Positions 13,101 through 28,400 of a DNA stretch of 64,000 bases are shown one piece after another. The position numbers were made by a program, and so were the translations under genes. A model generated the notes under the pieces. It saw nothing but the letters and a program-made list of their open reading frames with translations, was not told where the DNA came from and made no database searches. The first letter of the stretch is position 1; every line of letters begins with the position of its first letter. Source of the stretch: Balanoglossus misakiensis (Eukaryota; Hemichordata); the NCBI GenBank assembly GCA_040954595.2, contig CM082580.2, positions 8,494,001-8,558,000 of the forward strand. The letters run 5' to 3'.

Positions 13101-13899
13101 TCGTCGATTCTGGATGATTTTCATGGGCTATAACCCATGGTTTTTATCAAAAAATGACCAAATTTTGAAAATTCGCAAAGTCGAAAAATCGTCGATTCTG
13201 GATGATTTTCATGGGCTATAACCCATGGTTTTTATCAAAAAATGACCAAATTTCGAGATTTCGCAAAGTCGAAATATCGTCGATTCTGGATGATTTTCAT
13301 GGGCTATAACCCATGGTTTTTATCAAAAAATGACCAAATTTTGAAAATTCGCAAAGTGGAAAAATCGTCGATTCTGGATGATTTTCATGGGCTATAACCC
13401 ATGGTTTTTATCAAAAAATGACCAAATTTTGAAAATTCGCAAAGTCGAAAAATCGTCGATTCTGGATGATTTTCATGGGCTATAACCCATGGTTTTTATC
13501 AAAAAATGACCAAATTTTGAAAATTCGCAAAGTCGAAAAATCGTCGATTCTGGATGATTTTCATGGGCTATAACCCATGGTTTTTATCAAAAAATGACCA
13601 AATTTTGAAAATTCGCAAAGTCGAAAAATCGTCGATTCTGGATGATTTTCATGGGCTATAACCCATGGTTTTTATCAAAAAATGACCAAATTTTGAAAAT
13701 TCGCAAAGTCGAAAAATCGTCGATTCTGGATGATTTTCATGGGCTATAACCCATGGTTTTTATCAAAAAATGACCAAATTTTGAAAATTCGCAAAGTCGA
13801 AAAATCGTCGATTCTGGATGATTTTCATGGGCTATAACCCATGGTTTTTATCAAAAAATGACCAAATTTTGAAAATTCGCAAAGTCGAAAAATCGTCGA

Positions 13900-16800
13900 T
13901 TCTGGATGATTTTCATGGGCTATAACCCATGGTTTTTATCAAAAAATGTCCAAATTTTGAAAATTCGCAAAGTCGAAAAATCGTCGATTCTGGATGATTT
14001 TCATGGGCTATAACCCATGGTTTTTATCAAAAAATGACCAAATTTTGAAAATTCGCAAAGTCGAAAAATCGTCGATTCTGGATGATTTTCATGGGCTATA
14101 ACCCATGTTTTTTATCAAAAAATGTCCAAATTTTGAAAATTCGCAAAGTCGAAAAATCGTCGATTCTGGATGATTTTCATGGGCTATAACCCATGGTTTT
14201 TATCAAAAAATGACCAAATTTTGAAAATTCGCAAAGTCGAAAAATCGTCGATTCTGGATGATTTTCATGGGCTATAACCCATGGTTTTTATCAAAAAATG
14301 ACCAAATTTTGAAAATTCGCAAAGTCGAAAAATCGTCGTTTCTGGATGATTTTCATGGGCTATAACCCATGGTTTTTATCAAAAAATGACCAAATTTTGA
14401 AAATTCGCAAAGTCGAAAAATCGTCGATTCTGGATGATTTTCATGGGCTATAACCCATGGTTTTTATCAAAAAATGACCAAATTTTGAAAATTCGCAAAG
14501 TCGAAAAATCGTCGATTCTGGGTGATTTTCATGGGCTATAACCCATGGTTTTTATCAAAAAATGACCAAATTTTGAAAATTCGCAAAGTCGAAAAATCGT
14601 CGATTCTGGATGATTTTCATGGGCTATAACCCATGGTTTTTATCAAAAAATGACCAAATTTTGAAAATTCGCAAAGTCGAAAAATCGTCGATTCTGGATG
14701 ATTTTCATGGGCTATAACCCATGGTTTTTATCAAAAAATGACCAAATTTTGAAAATTCGCAAAGTCGAAAAATCGTCGATTCTGGATGATTTTCATGGGC
14801 TATAACCCATGGTTTTTATCAAAAAATGACCAAATTTTGAAAATTCGCAAAGTCGAAAAATCGTCGATTCTGGATGATTTTCATGGGCTATAACCCATGG
14901 TTTTTATCAAAAAATGACCAAATTTTGAAAATTCGCAAAGTCGAAAAATCGTCGATTCTGGGTGATTTTCATGGGCTATAACCCATGGTTTTTATCAAAA
15001 AATGACCAAATTTTGAAAATTCGCAAAGTCGAAAAATCGTCGATTCTGGATGATTTTCATGGGCTATAACCCATGGTTTTTATCAAAAAATGACCAAATT
15101 TTGAAAATTCGCAAAGTCGAAAAATCGTCGATTCTGGATGATTTTCATGGGCTATAACCCATGGTTTTTATCAAAAAATGACAAAATTTTGAAAATTCGC
15201 AAAGTCGAAAAATCGTCGATTCTGGATGATTTTCATGGGCTATAACCCATGGTTTTTATCAAAAAATGACCAAATTTTGAAAATTCGCAAAGTCGAAAAA
15301 TCGTCGATTCTGGATGATTTTCATGGGCTATAACCCATGGTTTTTATCAAAAAATGACCAAATTTTGAAAATTCGCAAAGTCGAAAAATCGTCGATTCTG
15401 GATGATTTTCATGGGCTATAACCCATGGTTTTTATCAAAAAATGTCCAAATTTTGAAAATTCGCAAAGTCGAAAAATCGTCGATTCTGGATGATTTTCAT
15501 GGGCTATAACCCATGGTTTTTATCAAAAAATGACCAAATTTTGAAAATTCGCAAAGTCGAAAAATCGTCGATTCTGGATGATTTTCATGGGCTATAACCC
15601 ATGTTTTTTATCAAAAAATGTCCAAATTTTGAAAATTCGCAAAGTCGAAAAATCGTCGATTCTGGATGATTTTCATGGGCTATAACCCATGGTTTTTATC
15701 AAAAAAAGACCAAATTTTGAAAATTCGCAAAGTCGAAAAATCGTCGATTCTGGATGATTTTCATGGGCTATAACCCATGGTTTTTATCAAAAAATGACCA
15801 AATTTTGAAAATTCGCAAAGTCGAAAAATCGTCGATTCTGGATGATTTTCATGGGCTATAACCCATGGTTTTTATCAAAAAATGACCAAATTTTGAAAAT
15901 TCGCAAAGTCGAAAAATCGTCGATTCTGGATGATTTTCATGGGCTATAACCCATGGTTTTTATCAAAAAATGACCAAATTTTGAAAATTCGCAAAGTCGA
16001 AAAATCGTCGATTCTGGATGATTTTCATGGGCTATAACCCATGGTTTTTATCAAAAAATGACCAAATTTTGAAAATTCGCAAAGTCGAAAAATCGTCGAT
16101 TCTGGATGATTTTCATTGGCTATCACCCATGGTTTTTATCAAAAAATGACCAAATTATGAAAATTCGCAAAGTCGAAAAATCGTCGATTCTGGATGATTT
16201 TCATGGGCTATAACCCATGGTTTTTATCAAAAAATGACCAAATTTCGAGATTTCGCAAAGTCGAAATATCGTCGATTCTGGATGATTTTCATGGGCTATA
16301 ACCCATGGTTTTTATCAAAAAATGACCAAATTTTGAAAATTCGCAAAGTCGAAAAATCGTCGATTCTGGATGATTTTCATGGGCTATAACCCATGGTTTT
16401 TATCAAAAAATGACCAAATTTTGAAAATTCGCAAAGTCGAAAAATCGTCGATTCTGGATGATTTTCATGGGCTATAACCCATGGTTTTTATCAAAAAATG
16501 ACCAAATTTTGAAAATTCGCAAAGTCGAAAAATCGTCGATTCTGGATGATTTTCATGGGCTATAACCCATGGTTTTTATCAAAAAATGACCAAATTTTGA
16601 AAATTCGCAAAGTCGAAAAATCGTCGATTCTGGATGATTTTCATGGGCTATAACCCATGGTTTTTATCAAAAAATGACAAAATTTTGAAAATTCGCAAAG
16701 TCGAAAAATCGTCGATTCTGGATGATTTTCATGGGCTATAACCCATGGTTTTTATCAAAAAATGACCAAATTTTGAAAATTCGCAAAGTCGAAAAATCGT

Positions 16801-17720
16801 CGATTCTGGATGATTTTCATGGGCTATAACCCATGGTTTTTATCAAAAAATGACCAAATTTTGAAAATTCGCAAAGTCGAAAAATCGTCGATTCTGGATG
16901 ATTTTCATGGGCTATAACCCATGGTTTTTATCAAAAAATGTCCAAATTTTGAAAATTCGCAAAGTCGAAAAATCGTCGATTCTGGATGATTTTCATGGGC
17001 TATAACCCATGGTTTTTATCAAAAAATGACCAAATTTTGAAAATTCGCAAAGTCGAAAAATCGTCGATTCTGGATGATTTTCATGGGCTATAACCCATGT
17101 TTTTTATCAAAAAATGTCCAAATTTTGAAAATTCGCAAAGTCGAAAAATCGTCGATTCTGGATGATTTTCATGGGCTATAACCCATGGTTTTTATCAAAA
17201 AAAGACCAAATTTTGAAAATTCGCAAAGTCGAAAAATCGTCGATTCTGGATGATTTTCATGGGCTATAACCCATGGTTTTTATCAAAAAATGACCAAATT
17301 TTGAAAATTCGCAAAGTCGAAAAATCGTCGATTCTGGATGATTTTCATGGGCTATAACCCATGGTTTTTATCAAAAAATGACCAAATTTTGAAAATTCGC
17401 AAAGTCGAAAAATCGTCGATTCTGGATGATTTTCATGGGCTATAACCCATGGTTTTTATCAAAAAATGACCAAATTTTGAAAATTCGCAAAGTCGAAAAA
17501 TCGTCGATTCTGGATGATTTTCATGGGCTATAACCCATGGTTTTTATCAAAAAATGACCAAATTTTGAAAATTCGCAAAGTCGAAAAATCGTCGATTCTG
17601 GATGATTTTCATTGGCTATCACCCATGGTTTTTATCAAAAAATGACCAAATTATGAAAATTCGCAAAGTCGAAAAATCGTCGATTCTGGATGATTTTCAT
17701 GGGCTATCACCCATGGTTTT
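13900..17720 (+). repeat. Higher-order repeat, 17-monomer unit (1,496 bp), up to three copies
   Basis: TGTCC in place of TGACC occurs at 13947, 15443 and 16939. CATGTTTTTTATC (seven Ts) occurs at about 14105, 15601 and 17097. CATTGGCTATCAC occurs at about 16114 and 17610. All are 1,496 bp apart (17 x 88). The outer limits are approximate. Confidence 0.92.
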
Positions 17721-18017
17721 TATCAAAAAATGACCAAATTTTGAAAATTCGCAAAGTCGAAAAATCGTCGATTCTGGATGATTTTCATGGGCTATAACCC
17801 ATGGTTTTTATCAAAAAATGACCAAATTTTGAAAATTCGCAAAGTCGAAAAATCGTCGATTCTGGATGATTTTCATGGGCTATAACCCATGGTTTTTATC
17901 AAAAAATGACCAAATTTCGAGATTTCGCAAAGTCGAAAAATCGTCGATTCTGGATGATTTTCATGGGCTATAACCCATGGTTTTTACCAAAAAATGACAA
18001 AATTTCGAGATTTCGCA

Positions 18018-18032
18018 AAATTTTGAAAATTT
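18018..18032. repeat. Satellite orientation switch within a 15-bp palindrome
   Basis: A + monomer (type B) is readable to the CGCAAA ending at 18019. The inverted monomer is readable from AAATTTGGTC at about 18028. The join is AAATTTTGAAAATTT, a palindrome around G18025. Most monomers carry almost the same palindrome. In ordinary inverted monomers the central base is C, so the join looks like a strand switch inside this short palindrome. Confidence 0.9.
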
Positions 18033-21000
18033 GGTCATTTTTTGATAAAAACCATGGGTTATAGCCCATGAAAATCATCCAGAATCGACGATTTTTCGAC
18101 TTTGCGAAATCTCGAAATTTGGTCATTTTTTGATACAAACCATGGGTTATAGCCCATGAAAATCATCCAGAATCGACGATTTTTCGACTTTGCGAATTTT
18201 CAAAATTTGGTCATTTTTTGATAAAAACCATGGGTTATAGCCCATGAAAATCATCCAGAATCGACGATTTTTCCACTTTGCGAAATCTCGAAATTTGGTC
18301 ATTTTTTGATAAAAACCATGGGTTATAGCCCATGAAAATCATCCAGAATCGACGATTTTTCGACTTTGCGAATTTTCAAAATTTGGTCATTTTTTGATAA
18401 AAACCATGGGTTATAGCCCATGAAAATCATCCAGAATCGACGATTTTTCGACTTTGCGAATTTTCAAAATTTGGTCATTTTTTGATAAAAACCATGGGTT
18501 ATAGCCCATGAAAATCATCCAGAATCGACGATTTTTCGACTTTGCGAAATCTCGAAATTTGGTCATTTTTTGATAAAAACCATGGGTTATAGCCCATGAA
18601 AATCATCCAGAATCGACGATTTTTCGACTTTGCAAATTTTCAAAATTTGGTCATTTTTTGATAAAAACCATGGGTTATAGCCCATGAAAATCATCCAGAA
18701 TCGACGATTTTTCGACTTTGCGAATTTTCAAAATTTGGTCATTTTTTGATAAAAACCATGGGTTATAGCCCATGAAAATCATCCAGAATCGACGATTTTT
18801 CGACTTTGCGAATTTTCAAAATTTGGTCATTTTTTGATAAAAACCATGGGTTATAGCCCATGAAAATCATCCAGAATAGACGATTTTTCGACTTTGTGAA
18901 TTTTCAAAATTTGGTCATTTTTTGATAAAAACCATGGGTTATAGCCCATGAAAATCATCCAGAATCGACGATTTTTCGACTTTGCGAATTTTCAAAATTT
19001 GGTCATTTTTTGATAAAAACCATGGGTTATAGCCCATGAAAATCATCCAGAATCGACGATTTTTCGACTTTGCGAATTTTCAAAATTTGGTCATTTTTTG
19101 ATAAAAACCATGGGTTATAGCCCATGAAAATCATCCAGAATCGACGATTTTTCGACTTTGCGAAATCTCGAAATTTGGTCATTTTTTGATAAAAACCATG
19201 GGTTATAGCCCATGAAAATCATCCAGAATCGACGATTTTTCGACTTTGCGAATTTTCAAAATTTGGTCATTTTTTGATAAAAACCATGGGTTATAGCCCA
19301 AGAAAATCATCCAGAATCGACGATTTTTCGACTTTGCGAATTTTCGAAATTTGGTCATTTTTTGATAAAAACCATGGGTTATAGCCCATGAAAATCATCC
19401 AGAATCGACGATTTTTCGACTTTGCGAATTTTCAAAATTTGGTCATTTTTTGATAAAAACCATGGGTTATAGCCCATGAAAATCATCCAGAATCGTCGAT
19501 TTTTCGACTTTGCGAATTTTCAAAATTTGGTCATTTTTTGATAAAAACCATGGGTTATAGCCCATGAAAATCATCCAGAATCGACGATTTTTCGACTTTG
19601 CGAAATCTCGAAATTTGGTCATTTTTTGATAAAAACCATGGGTTATAGCCCATGAAAATCATCCAGAATCGACGATTTTTCGACTTTGCGAATTTTCAAA
19701 ATTTGGTCATTTTTTGATAAAAACCATGGGTTATAGCCCATGAAAATCATCCAGAATCGACGATTTTTCGACTTTGCGAATTTTCAAAATTTGGTCATTT
19801 TTTGATAAAAACCATGGGTTATAGCCCATGAAAATCATCCAGAATCGACGATTTTTCGACTTTGCGAATTTTCAAAATTTGGTCATTTTTTGATAAAAAC
19901 CATGGGTTATAGCCCATGAAAATCATCCAGAATCGACGATTTTTCGACTTTGCGAATTTTCAAAATTTGGTCATTTTTTGATAAAAACCATGGGTTATAG
20001 CCCATGAAAATCATCCAGAATCGACGATTTTTCGACTTTGCAAATTTTCAAAATTTGGTCATTTTTTGATAAAAACCATGGGTTATAGCCCATGAAAATC
20101 ATCCAGAATCGACGATTTTTCGACTTTGCGAATTTTCAAAATTTGGTCATTTTTTGATAAAAACCATGGGTTATAGCCCATGAAAATCATCCAGAATCGA
20201 CGATTTTTCGACTTTGCGAATTTTCAAAATTTGGTCATTTTTTGATAAAAACCATGGGTTATAGCCCATGAAAATCATCCAGAATCGACGATTTTTCGAC
20301 TTTGCGAATTTTCAAAATTTGGTCATTTTTTGATAAAAACCATGGGTTATAGCCCATGAAAATCATCCAGAATCGACGATTTTTCGACTTTGCGAATTTT
20401 CAAAATTTGGTCATTTTTTGATAAAAACCATGGGTTATAGCCCATGAAAATCCTCCAGAATCGACGATTTTTCGACTTTGCGAATTTTCAAAATTTGGTC
20501 ATTTTTTGATAAAAACCATGGGTTATAGCCCATGAAAATCATCCAGAATCGACGATTTTTCGACTTTGCGAAATCTCGAAATTTGGTCATTTTTTGATAA
20601 AAACCATGGGTTATAGCCCATGAAAATCATCCAGAATCGACGATTTTTCGACTTTGCGAATTTTCAAAATTTGGTCATTTTTTGATAAAAACCATGGGTT
20701 ATAGCCCATGAAAATCATCCAGAATCGACGATTTTTCGACTTTGCGAATTTTCAAAATTTGGTCATTTTTTGATAAAAACCATGGGTTATAGCCCATGAA
20801 AATCATCCAGAATCGACGATTTTTCGACTTTGCGAATTTTCAAAATTTGGTCATTTTTTGATAAAAACCATGGGTTATAGCCCATGAAAATCATCCAGAA
20901 TCGACGATTTTTCGACTTTGCGAAATCTCGAAATTTGGTCATTTTTTGATAAAAACCATGGGTTATAGCCCATGAAAATCATCCAGAATCGACGATTTTT

Positions 21001-22289
21001 CGACTTTGCAAATTTTCAAAATTTGGTCATTTTTTGATAAAAACCATGGGTTATAGCCCATGAAAATCATCCAGAATCGACGATTTTTCGACTTTGCGAA
21101 TTTTCAAAATTTGTTCATTTTTTGATAAAAACCATGGGTTATAGCCCATGAAAATCATCCAGAATCGACGATTTTTCGACTTTGCAAATTTTCAAAATTT
21201 GGTCATTTTTTGATAAAAACCATGGGTTATAGCCCATGAAAATCATCCAGAATCGACGATTTTTCGACTTTGCGAATTTTCAAAATTTGGTCATTTTTTG
21301 ATAAAAACCATGGGTTATAGCCCATGAAAATCATCCAGAATCGACGATTTTTCGACTTTGCAAATTTTCAAAATTTGGTCATTTTTTGATAAAAACCATG
21401 GGTTATAGCCCATGAAAATCATCCAGAATCGACGATTTTTCGACTTTGCGAATTTTCAAAATTTGGTCATTTTTTGATAAAAACCATGGGTTATAGCCCA
21501 TGAAAATCATCCAGAATCGACGATTTTTCGACTTTGCGAATTTTCAAAATTTGGTCATTTTTTGATAAAAACCATGGGTTATAGCCCATGAAAATCATCC
21601 AGAATCGACGATTTTTCGACTTTGCGAATTTTCAAAATTTGGTCATTTTTTGATAAAAACCATGGGTTATAGCCCATGAAAATCATCCAGAATCGACGAT
21701 TTTTCGACTTTGCGAATTTTCAAAATTTGGTCATTTTTTGATAAAAACCATGGGTTATAGCCCATGAAAATCATCCAGAATCGACGATTTTTCGACTTTG
21801 CGAATTTTCGAAATTTGGTCATTTTTTGATAAAAACCATGGGTTATAGCCCATGAAAATCATCCAGAATCGACGATTTTTCAACTTTGCGAATTTTCAAA
21901 ATTTGGTCATTTTTAGATAAAAACCATGGGTTATAGCCCATGAAAATCATCCAGAATCGACGATTTTTCGACATTGCGAATTTTCAGAATTTGGTAATTT
22001 TTTGATAAAAACCATGGGTTATAGCCCATGAAAATCATCCAGAATCGACGATTTTTCGACTTGGCGAATTTTCAAAATTTGGTAATTTTTTGATAAAAAC
22101 CATGGGTTATAGCCCATGAAAATCATCCAGAATCGACGATTTTTCGACTTTGCAAATTTTCAAAATTTGGTCATTTTTTGATAAAAACCATGGGTTATAG
22201 CCCATGAAAATCATCCAGAATCGACGATTTTTCGACTTTGCAAATTTTCAAAATTTGGTCATTTTTTTATAAAACCATGGGTTATAGCC

Positions 22290-23880
22290 CATGAAAATCA
22301 TCCAGAATCGACGATTTTTCGACTTTGCGAATTTTCAAAATTTGGTCTTTTTTTGATAAAAACCATGGGTTATAGCCCATGAAAATCATCCAGAATCGAC
22401 GATTTTTCCACTTTGCGAAATCTCGAAATTTGGTCATTTTTTGATAAAAACCATGGGTTATAGCCCATGAAAATCATCCAGAATCGACGATTTTTCGACT
22501 TTGCGAAATCTCGAAATTTGGTCATTTTTTGATAAAAACCATGGGTTATAGCCCATGAAAATAATCCAGAATCGACGATTTTTCGACTTTGCGAATTTTC
22601 AAAATTTGGTCATTTTTTGATAAAAACCATGGGTTATAGCCCATGAAAATCATCCAGAATCGACGATTTTTCGACTTTGCGAATTTTCAAAATTTTGTCA
22701 TTTTTTGATAAAAACCATGGGTTATAGCCCATGAAAATCATCCAGAATCGACGATTTTTCGACTTTGCGAATTTTCAAAATTTGGTCATTTTTTGATAAA
22801 AACCATGGGTTATAGCCCATGAAAATCATCCAGAATCGACGATTTTTCCACTTTGCGAAATCTCGAAATTTGGTCATTTTTTGATAAAAACCATGGGTTA
22901 TAGCCCATGAAAATCATCCAGAATCGACGATTTTTCGACTTTGCGAATTTTCAAAATTTGGTCATTTTTTGATAAAAACCATGGGTTATAGCCCATGAAA
23001 ATCATCCAGAATCGACGATTTTTCGACTTTGCGAATTTTCAAAATTTGGTCATTTTTTGATAAAACCATGGGTTATAGCCCATGAAAATCATCCAGAATC
23101 GACGATTTTTCGACTTTGCGAATTTTCAAAATTTGGTCTTTTTTTGATAAAAACCATGGGTTATAGCCCATGAAAATCATCCAGAATCGACGATTTTTCC
23201 ACTTTGCGAAATCTCGAAATTTGGTCATTTTTTGATAAAAACCATGGGTTATAGCCCATGAAAATCATCCAGAATCGACGATTTTTCGACTTTGCGAAAT
23301 CTCGAAATTTGGTCATTTTTTGATAAAAACCATGGGTTATAGCCCATGAAAATAATCCAGAATCGACGATTTTTCGACTTTGCGAATTTTCAAAATTTGG
23401 TCATTTTTTGATAAAAACCATGGGTTATAGCCCATGAAAATCATCCAGAATCGACGATTTTTCGACTTTGCGAATTTTCAAAATTTTGTCATTTTTTGAT
23501 AAAAACCATGGGTTATAGCCCATGAAAATCATCCAGAATCGACGATTTTTCGACTTTGCGAATTTTCAAAATTTGGTCATTTTTTGATAAAAACCATGGG
23601 TTATAGCCCATGAAAATCATCCAGAATCGACGATTTTTCCACTTTGCGAAATCTCGAAATTTGGTCATTTTTTGATAAAAACCATGGGTTATAGCCCATG
23701 AAAATCATCCAGAATCGACGATTTTTCGACTTTGCGAATTTTCAAAATTTGGTCATTTTTTGATAAAAACCATGGGTTATAGCCCATGAAAATCATCCAG
23801 AATCGACGATTTTTCGACTTTGCGAATTTTCAAAATTTGGTCATTTTTTGATAAAAACCATGGGTTATAGCCCATGAAAA
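22290..23880 (-). repeat. Higher-order repeat, 791-bp unit, two copies
   Basis: TTTTTCCACTTTGCG occurs with its CCA at 22408 and 23199, and again at 22848 and 23639. ATAATCCAG occurs at 22561 and 23352. All pairs are 791 bp apart (9 x 88 minus 1). The outer limits are approximate. Confidence 0.9.
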
Positions 23881-25419
23881 TCATCCAGAATCGACGATTT
23901 TTCGACTTTGCGAATTTTCAAAATTTGGTCTTTTTTTGATAAAAACCATGGGTTATAGCCCATGAAAATCATCCAGAATCGACGATTTTTCGACTTTGCG
24001 AAATCTCGAAATTTGGTCATTTTTTGATAAAAACCATGGGTTATAGCCCATGAAAATCATCCAGAATCGACGATTTTTCGACTTTGCGAATTTTCAAAAT
24101 TTGGTCATTTTTTTATAAAAACCATGGGTTATAGCCCATGAAAATCATCCAGAATCGACGATTTTTCGACTTTGCGAAATCTCGAAATTTGGTCATTTTT
24201 TGATAAAAACCATGGGTTATAGCCCATGAAAATCATCCAGAATCGACGATTTTTCGACTTTGCGAATTTTCAAAATTTGGTCATTTTTTGATAAAAACCA
24301 TGGGTTATAGCCCATGAAAATCATCCAGAATCGACGATTTTTCGACTTTGCGAATTTTCAAAATTTGGTCTTTTTTTGATAAAAACCATGGGTTATAGCC
24401 CATGAAAATCATCCAGAATCGACGATTTTTCGACTTTGCGAAATCTCGAAATTTGGTCATTTTTTGATAAAAACCATGGGTTATAGCCCATGAAAATCAT
24501 CCAGAATCGACGATTTTTCGACTTTGCGAATTTTCAAAATTTTGTCATTTTTTGATAAAAACCATGGGTTATAGCCCATGAAAATCATCCAGAATCGACG
24601 ATTTTTCGACTTTGCGAATTTTCAAAATTTGGTCATTTTTTGATAAAAACCATGGGTTATAGCCCATGAAAATCATCCAGAATCGACGATTTTTCCACTT
24701 TGCGAAATCTCGAAATTTGGTCATTTTTTGATAAAAACCATGGGTTATAGCCCATGAAAATCATCCAGAATCGACGATTTTTCGACTTTGCGAATTTTCA
24801 AAATTTGGTCATTTTTTGATAAAAACCATGGGTTATAGCCCATGAAAATCATCCAGAATCGACGATTTTTCGACTTTGCGAATTTTCAAAATTTGGTCAT
24901 TTTTTGATAAAAACCATGGGTTATAGCCCATGAAAATCATCCAGAATCGACGATTTTTCGACTTTGCGAATTTTCAAAATTTGGTCTTTTTTTGATAAAA
25001 ACCATGGGTTATAGCCCATGAAAATCATCCAGAATCGACGATTTTTCGACTTTGCGAAATCTCGAAATTTGGTCATTTTTTGATAAAAACCATGGGTTAT
25101 AGCCCATGAAAATCATCCAGAATCGACGATTTTTCGACTTTGCGAATTTTCAAAATTTGGTCATTTTTTTATAAAAACCATGGGTTATAGCCCATGAAAA
25201 TCATCCAGAATCGACGATTTTTCGACTTTGCGAAATCTCGAAATTTGGTCATTTTTTGATAAAAACCATGGGTTATAGCCCATGAAAATCATCCAGAATC
25301 GACGATTTTTCGACTTTGCGAATTTTCAAAATTTGGTCATTTTTTGATAAAAACCATGGGTTATAGCCCATGAAAATCATCCAGAATCGACGATTTTTCG
25401 ACTTTGCGAATTTTCAAAA

Positions 25420-28400
25420 TTTGGTCTTTTTTTGATAAAAACCATGGGTTATAGCCCATGAAAATCATCCAGAATCGACGATTTTTCGACTTTGCGAAAT
25501 CTCGAAATTTGGTCATTTTTTGATAAAAACCATGGGTTATAGCCCATGAAAATCATCCAGAATCGACGATTTTTCGACTTTGCGAATTTTCAAAATTTGG
25601 TCATTTTTTTATAAAAACCATGGGTTATAGCCCATGAAAATCATCCAGAATCGACGATTTTTCGACTTTGCGAAATCTCGAAATTTGGTCATTTTTTGAT
25701 AAAAACCATGGGTTATAGCCCATGAAAATCATCCAGAATCGACGATTTTTCGACTTTGCGAATTTTCGAATTTGGTCATTTTTTGATAAAAACCATGGGT
25801 TATAGCCCATGAAAATCATCCAGAATCGACGATTTTTCGACTTTGCGAATTTTCGAAATTTGGTCATTTTTTGATAAAAACCATGGGTTATAGCCCATGA
25901 AAATCATCCAGAATCGACGATTTTTCAACTTTGCGAATTTTCAAAATTTGGTCATTTTTTGATAAAAACCATGGGTTATAGCCCATGAAAATCATCCAGA
26001 ATCGACGATTTTTCGACATTGCGAATTTTCAGAATTTGGTCATTTTTTGATAAAAACCATGGGTTATAGCCCATGAAAATCATCCAGAATCGACGATTTT
26101 TCGACTTAGCGAATTTTCAAAATTTGGTAATTTTTTGATAAAAACCATGGGTTATAGCCCATGAAAATCATCCAGAATCGACGATTTTTCGACTTTGCGA
26201 AATCTCGAAATTTGGTCATTTTTTGATAAAAACCATGGGTTATAGCCCATGAAAATCATCCAGAATCGACGATTTTTCGACTTTGCGAATTTTCAAAATT
26301 TGGTCATTTTTTTATAAAAACCATGGGTTATAGCCCATGAAAATCATCCAGAATCGACGATTTTTCGACTTTGCGAATTTTCAAAATTTGGTCTTTTTTT
26401 GATAAAAACCATGGGTTATAGCCCATGAAAATCATCCAGAATCGACGATTTTTCGACTTTGCGAAATCTCGAAATTTGGTCATTTTTTGATAAAAACCAT
26501 GGGTTATAGCCCATGAAAATCATCCAGAATCGACGATTTTTCGACTTTGCGAATTTTCAAAATTTGGTCATTTTTTTATAAAAACCATGGGTTATAGCCC
26601 ATGAAAATCATCCAGAATCGACGATTTTTCGACTTTGCGAAATCTCGAAATTTGGTCATTTTTTGATAAAAACCATGGGTTATAGCCCATGAAAATCATC
26701 CAGAATCGACGATTTTTCGACTTTGCGAATTTTCGAATTTGGTCATTTTTTGATAAAAACCATGGGTTATAGCCCATGAAAATCATCCAGAATCGACGAT
26801 TTTTCGACTTTGCGAATTTTCGAAATTTGGTCATTTTTTGATAAAAACCATGGGTTATAGCCCATGAAAATCATCCAGAATCGACGATTTTTCAACTTTG
26901 CGAATTTTCAAAATTTGGTCATTTTTTGATAAAAACCATGGGTTATAGCCCATGAAAATCATCCAGAATCGACGATTTTTCGACATTGCGAATTTTCAGA
27001 ATTTGGTCATTTTTTGATAAAAACCATGGGTTATAGCCCATGAAAATCATCCAGAATCGACGATTTTTCGACTTAGCGAATTTTCAAAATTTGGTAATTT
27101 TTTGATAAAAACCATGGGTTATAGCCCATGAAAATCATCCAGAATCGACGATTTTTCGACTTTGCGAATTTTCAAAATTTGGTCTTTTTTTGATAAAAAC
27201 CATGGGTTATAGCCCATGAAAATCATCCAGAATCGACGATTTTTCGACTTTGCGAAATCTCGAAATTTGGTCATTTTTTGATAAAAACCATGGGTTATAG
27301 CCCATGAAAATCATCCAGAATCGACGATTTTTCGACTTTGCGAATTTTCAAAATTTGGTCATTTTTTTATAAAAACCATGGGTTATAGCCCATGAAAATC
27401 ATCCAGAATCGACGATTTTTCGACTTTGCGAAATCTCGAAATTTGGTCATTTTTTGATAAAAACCATGGGTTATAGCCCATGAAAATCATCCAGAATCGA
27501 CGATTTTTCGACTTTGCGAATTTTCGAATTTGGTCATTTTTTGATAAAAACCATGGGTTATAGCCCATGAAAATCATCCAGAATCGACGATTTTTCGACT
27601 TTGCGAATTTTCGAAATTTGGTCATTTTTTGATAAAAACCATGGGTTATAGCCCATGAAAATCATCCAGAATCGACGATTTTTCAACTTTGCGAATTTTC
27701 AAAATTTGGTCATTTTTTGATAAAAACCATGGGTTATAGCCCATGAAAATCATCCAGAATCGACGATTTTTCGACATTGCGAATTTTCAGAATTTGGTCA
27801 TTTTTTGATAAAAACCATGGGTTATAGCCCATGAAAATCATCCAGAATCGACGATTTTTCGACTAAGCGAATTTTCAAAATTTGGTAATTTTTTGATAAA
27901 AACCATGGGTTATAGCCCATGAAAATCATCCAGAATCGACGATTTTTCGACTTTGCGAATTTTCAAAATTTGGTCATTTTTTGATAAAAACCATGGGTTA
28001 TAGCCCATGAAAATCATCCAGAATCGACGATTTTTCGACTTTGCGAATTTTCAAAATTTGGTCATTTTTTGATAAAAACCATGGGTTATAGCCCATGAAA
28101 ATCATCCAGAATCGACGATTTTTCGACTTTGCGAATTTTCGAATTTGGTCATTTTTTGATAAAAACCATGGGTTATAGCCCATGAAAATCATCCAGAATC
28201 GACGATTTTTCGACTTTGCGAATTTTCGAAATTTGGTCATTTTTTGATAAAAACCATGGGTTATAGCCCATGAAAATCATCCAGAATCGACGATTTTTCA
28301 ACTTTGCGAATTTTCAAAATTTGGTCATTTTTTGATAAAAACCATGGGTTATAGCCCATGAAAATCATCCAGAATCGACGATTTTTCGACATTGCGAATT

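Larger units (their letters stand above)
3007..18024 (+). repeat. Left arm of the satellite (+ orientation)
   Basis: About 170 monomers. Main variants: type A (AAATTTTGAAAATTCGC), type B (AAATTTCGAGATTTCGC), type B with AAATATCG in place of AAAAATCG, and an A type whose leader reads CCCATGTTTTTCATC. The order of these types recurs as higher-order repeats. The CCCATGTTTTTCATC and AAATATCG variants were seen in this arm and not noticed in the other. Confidence 0.97.
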
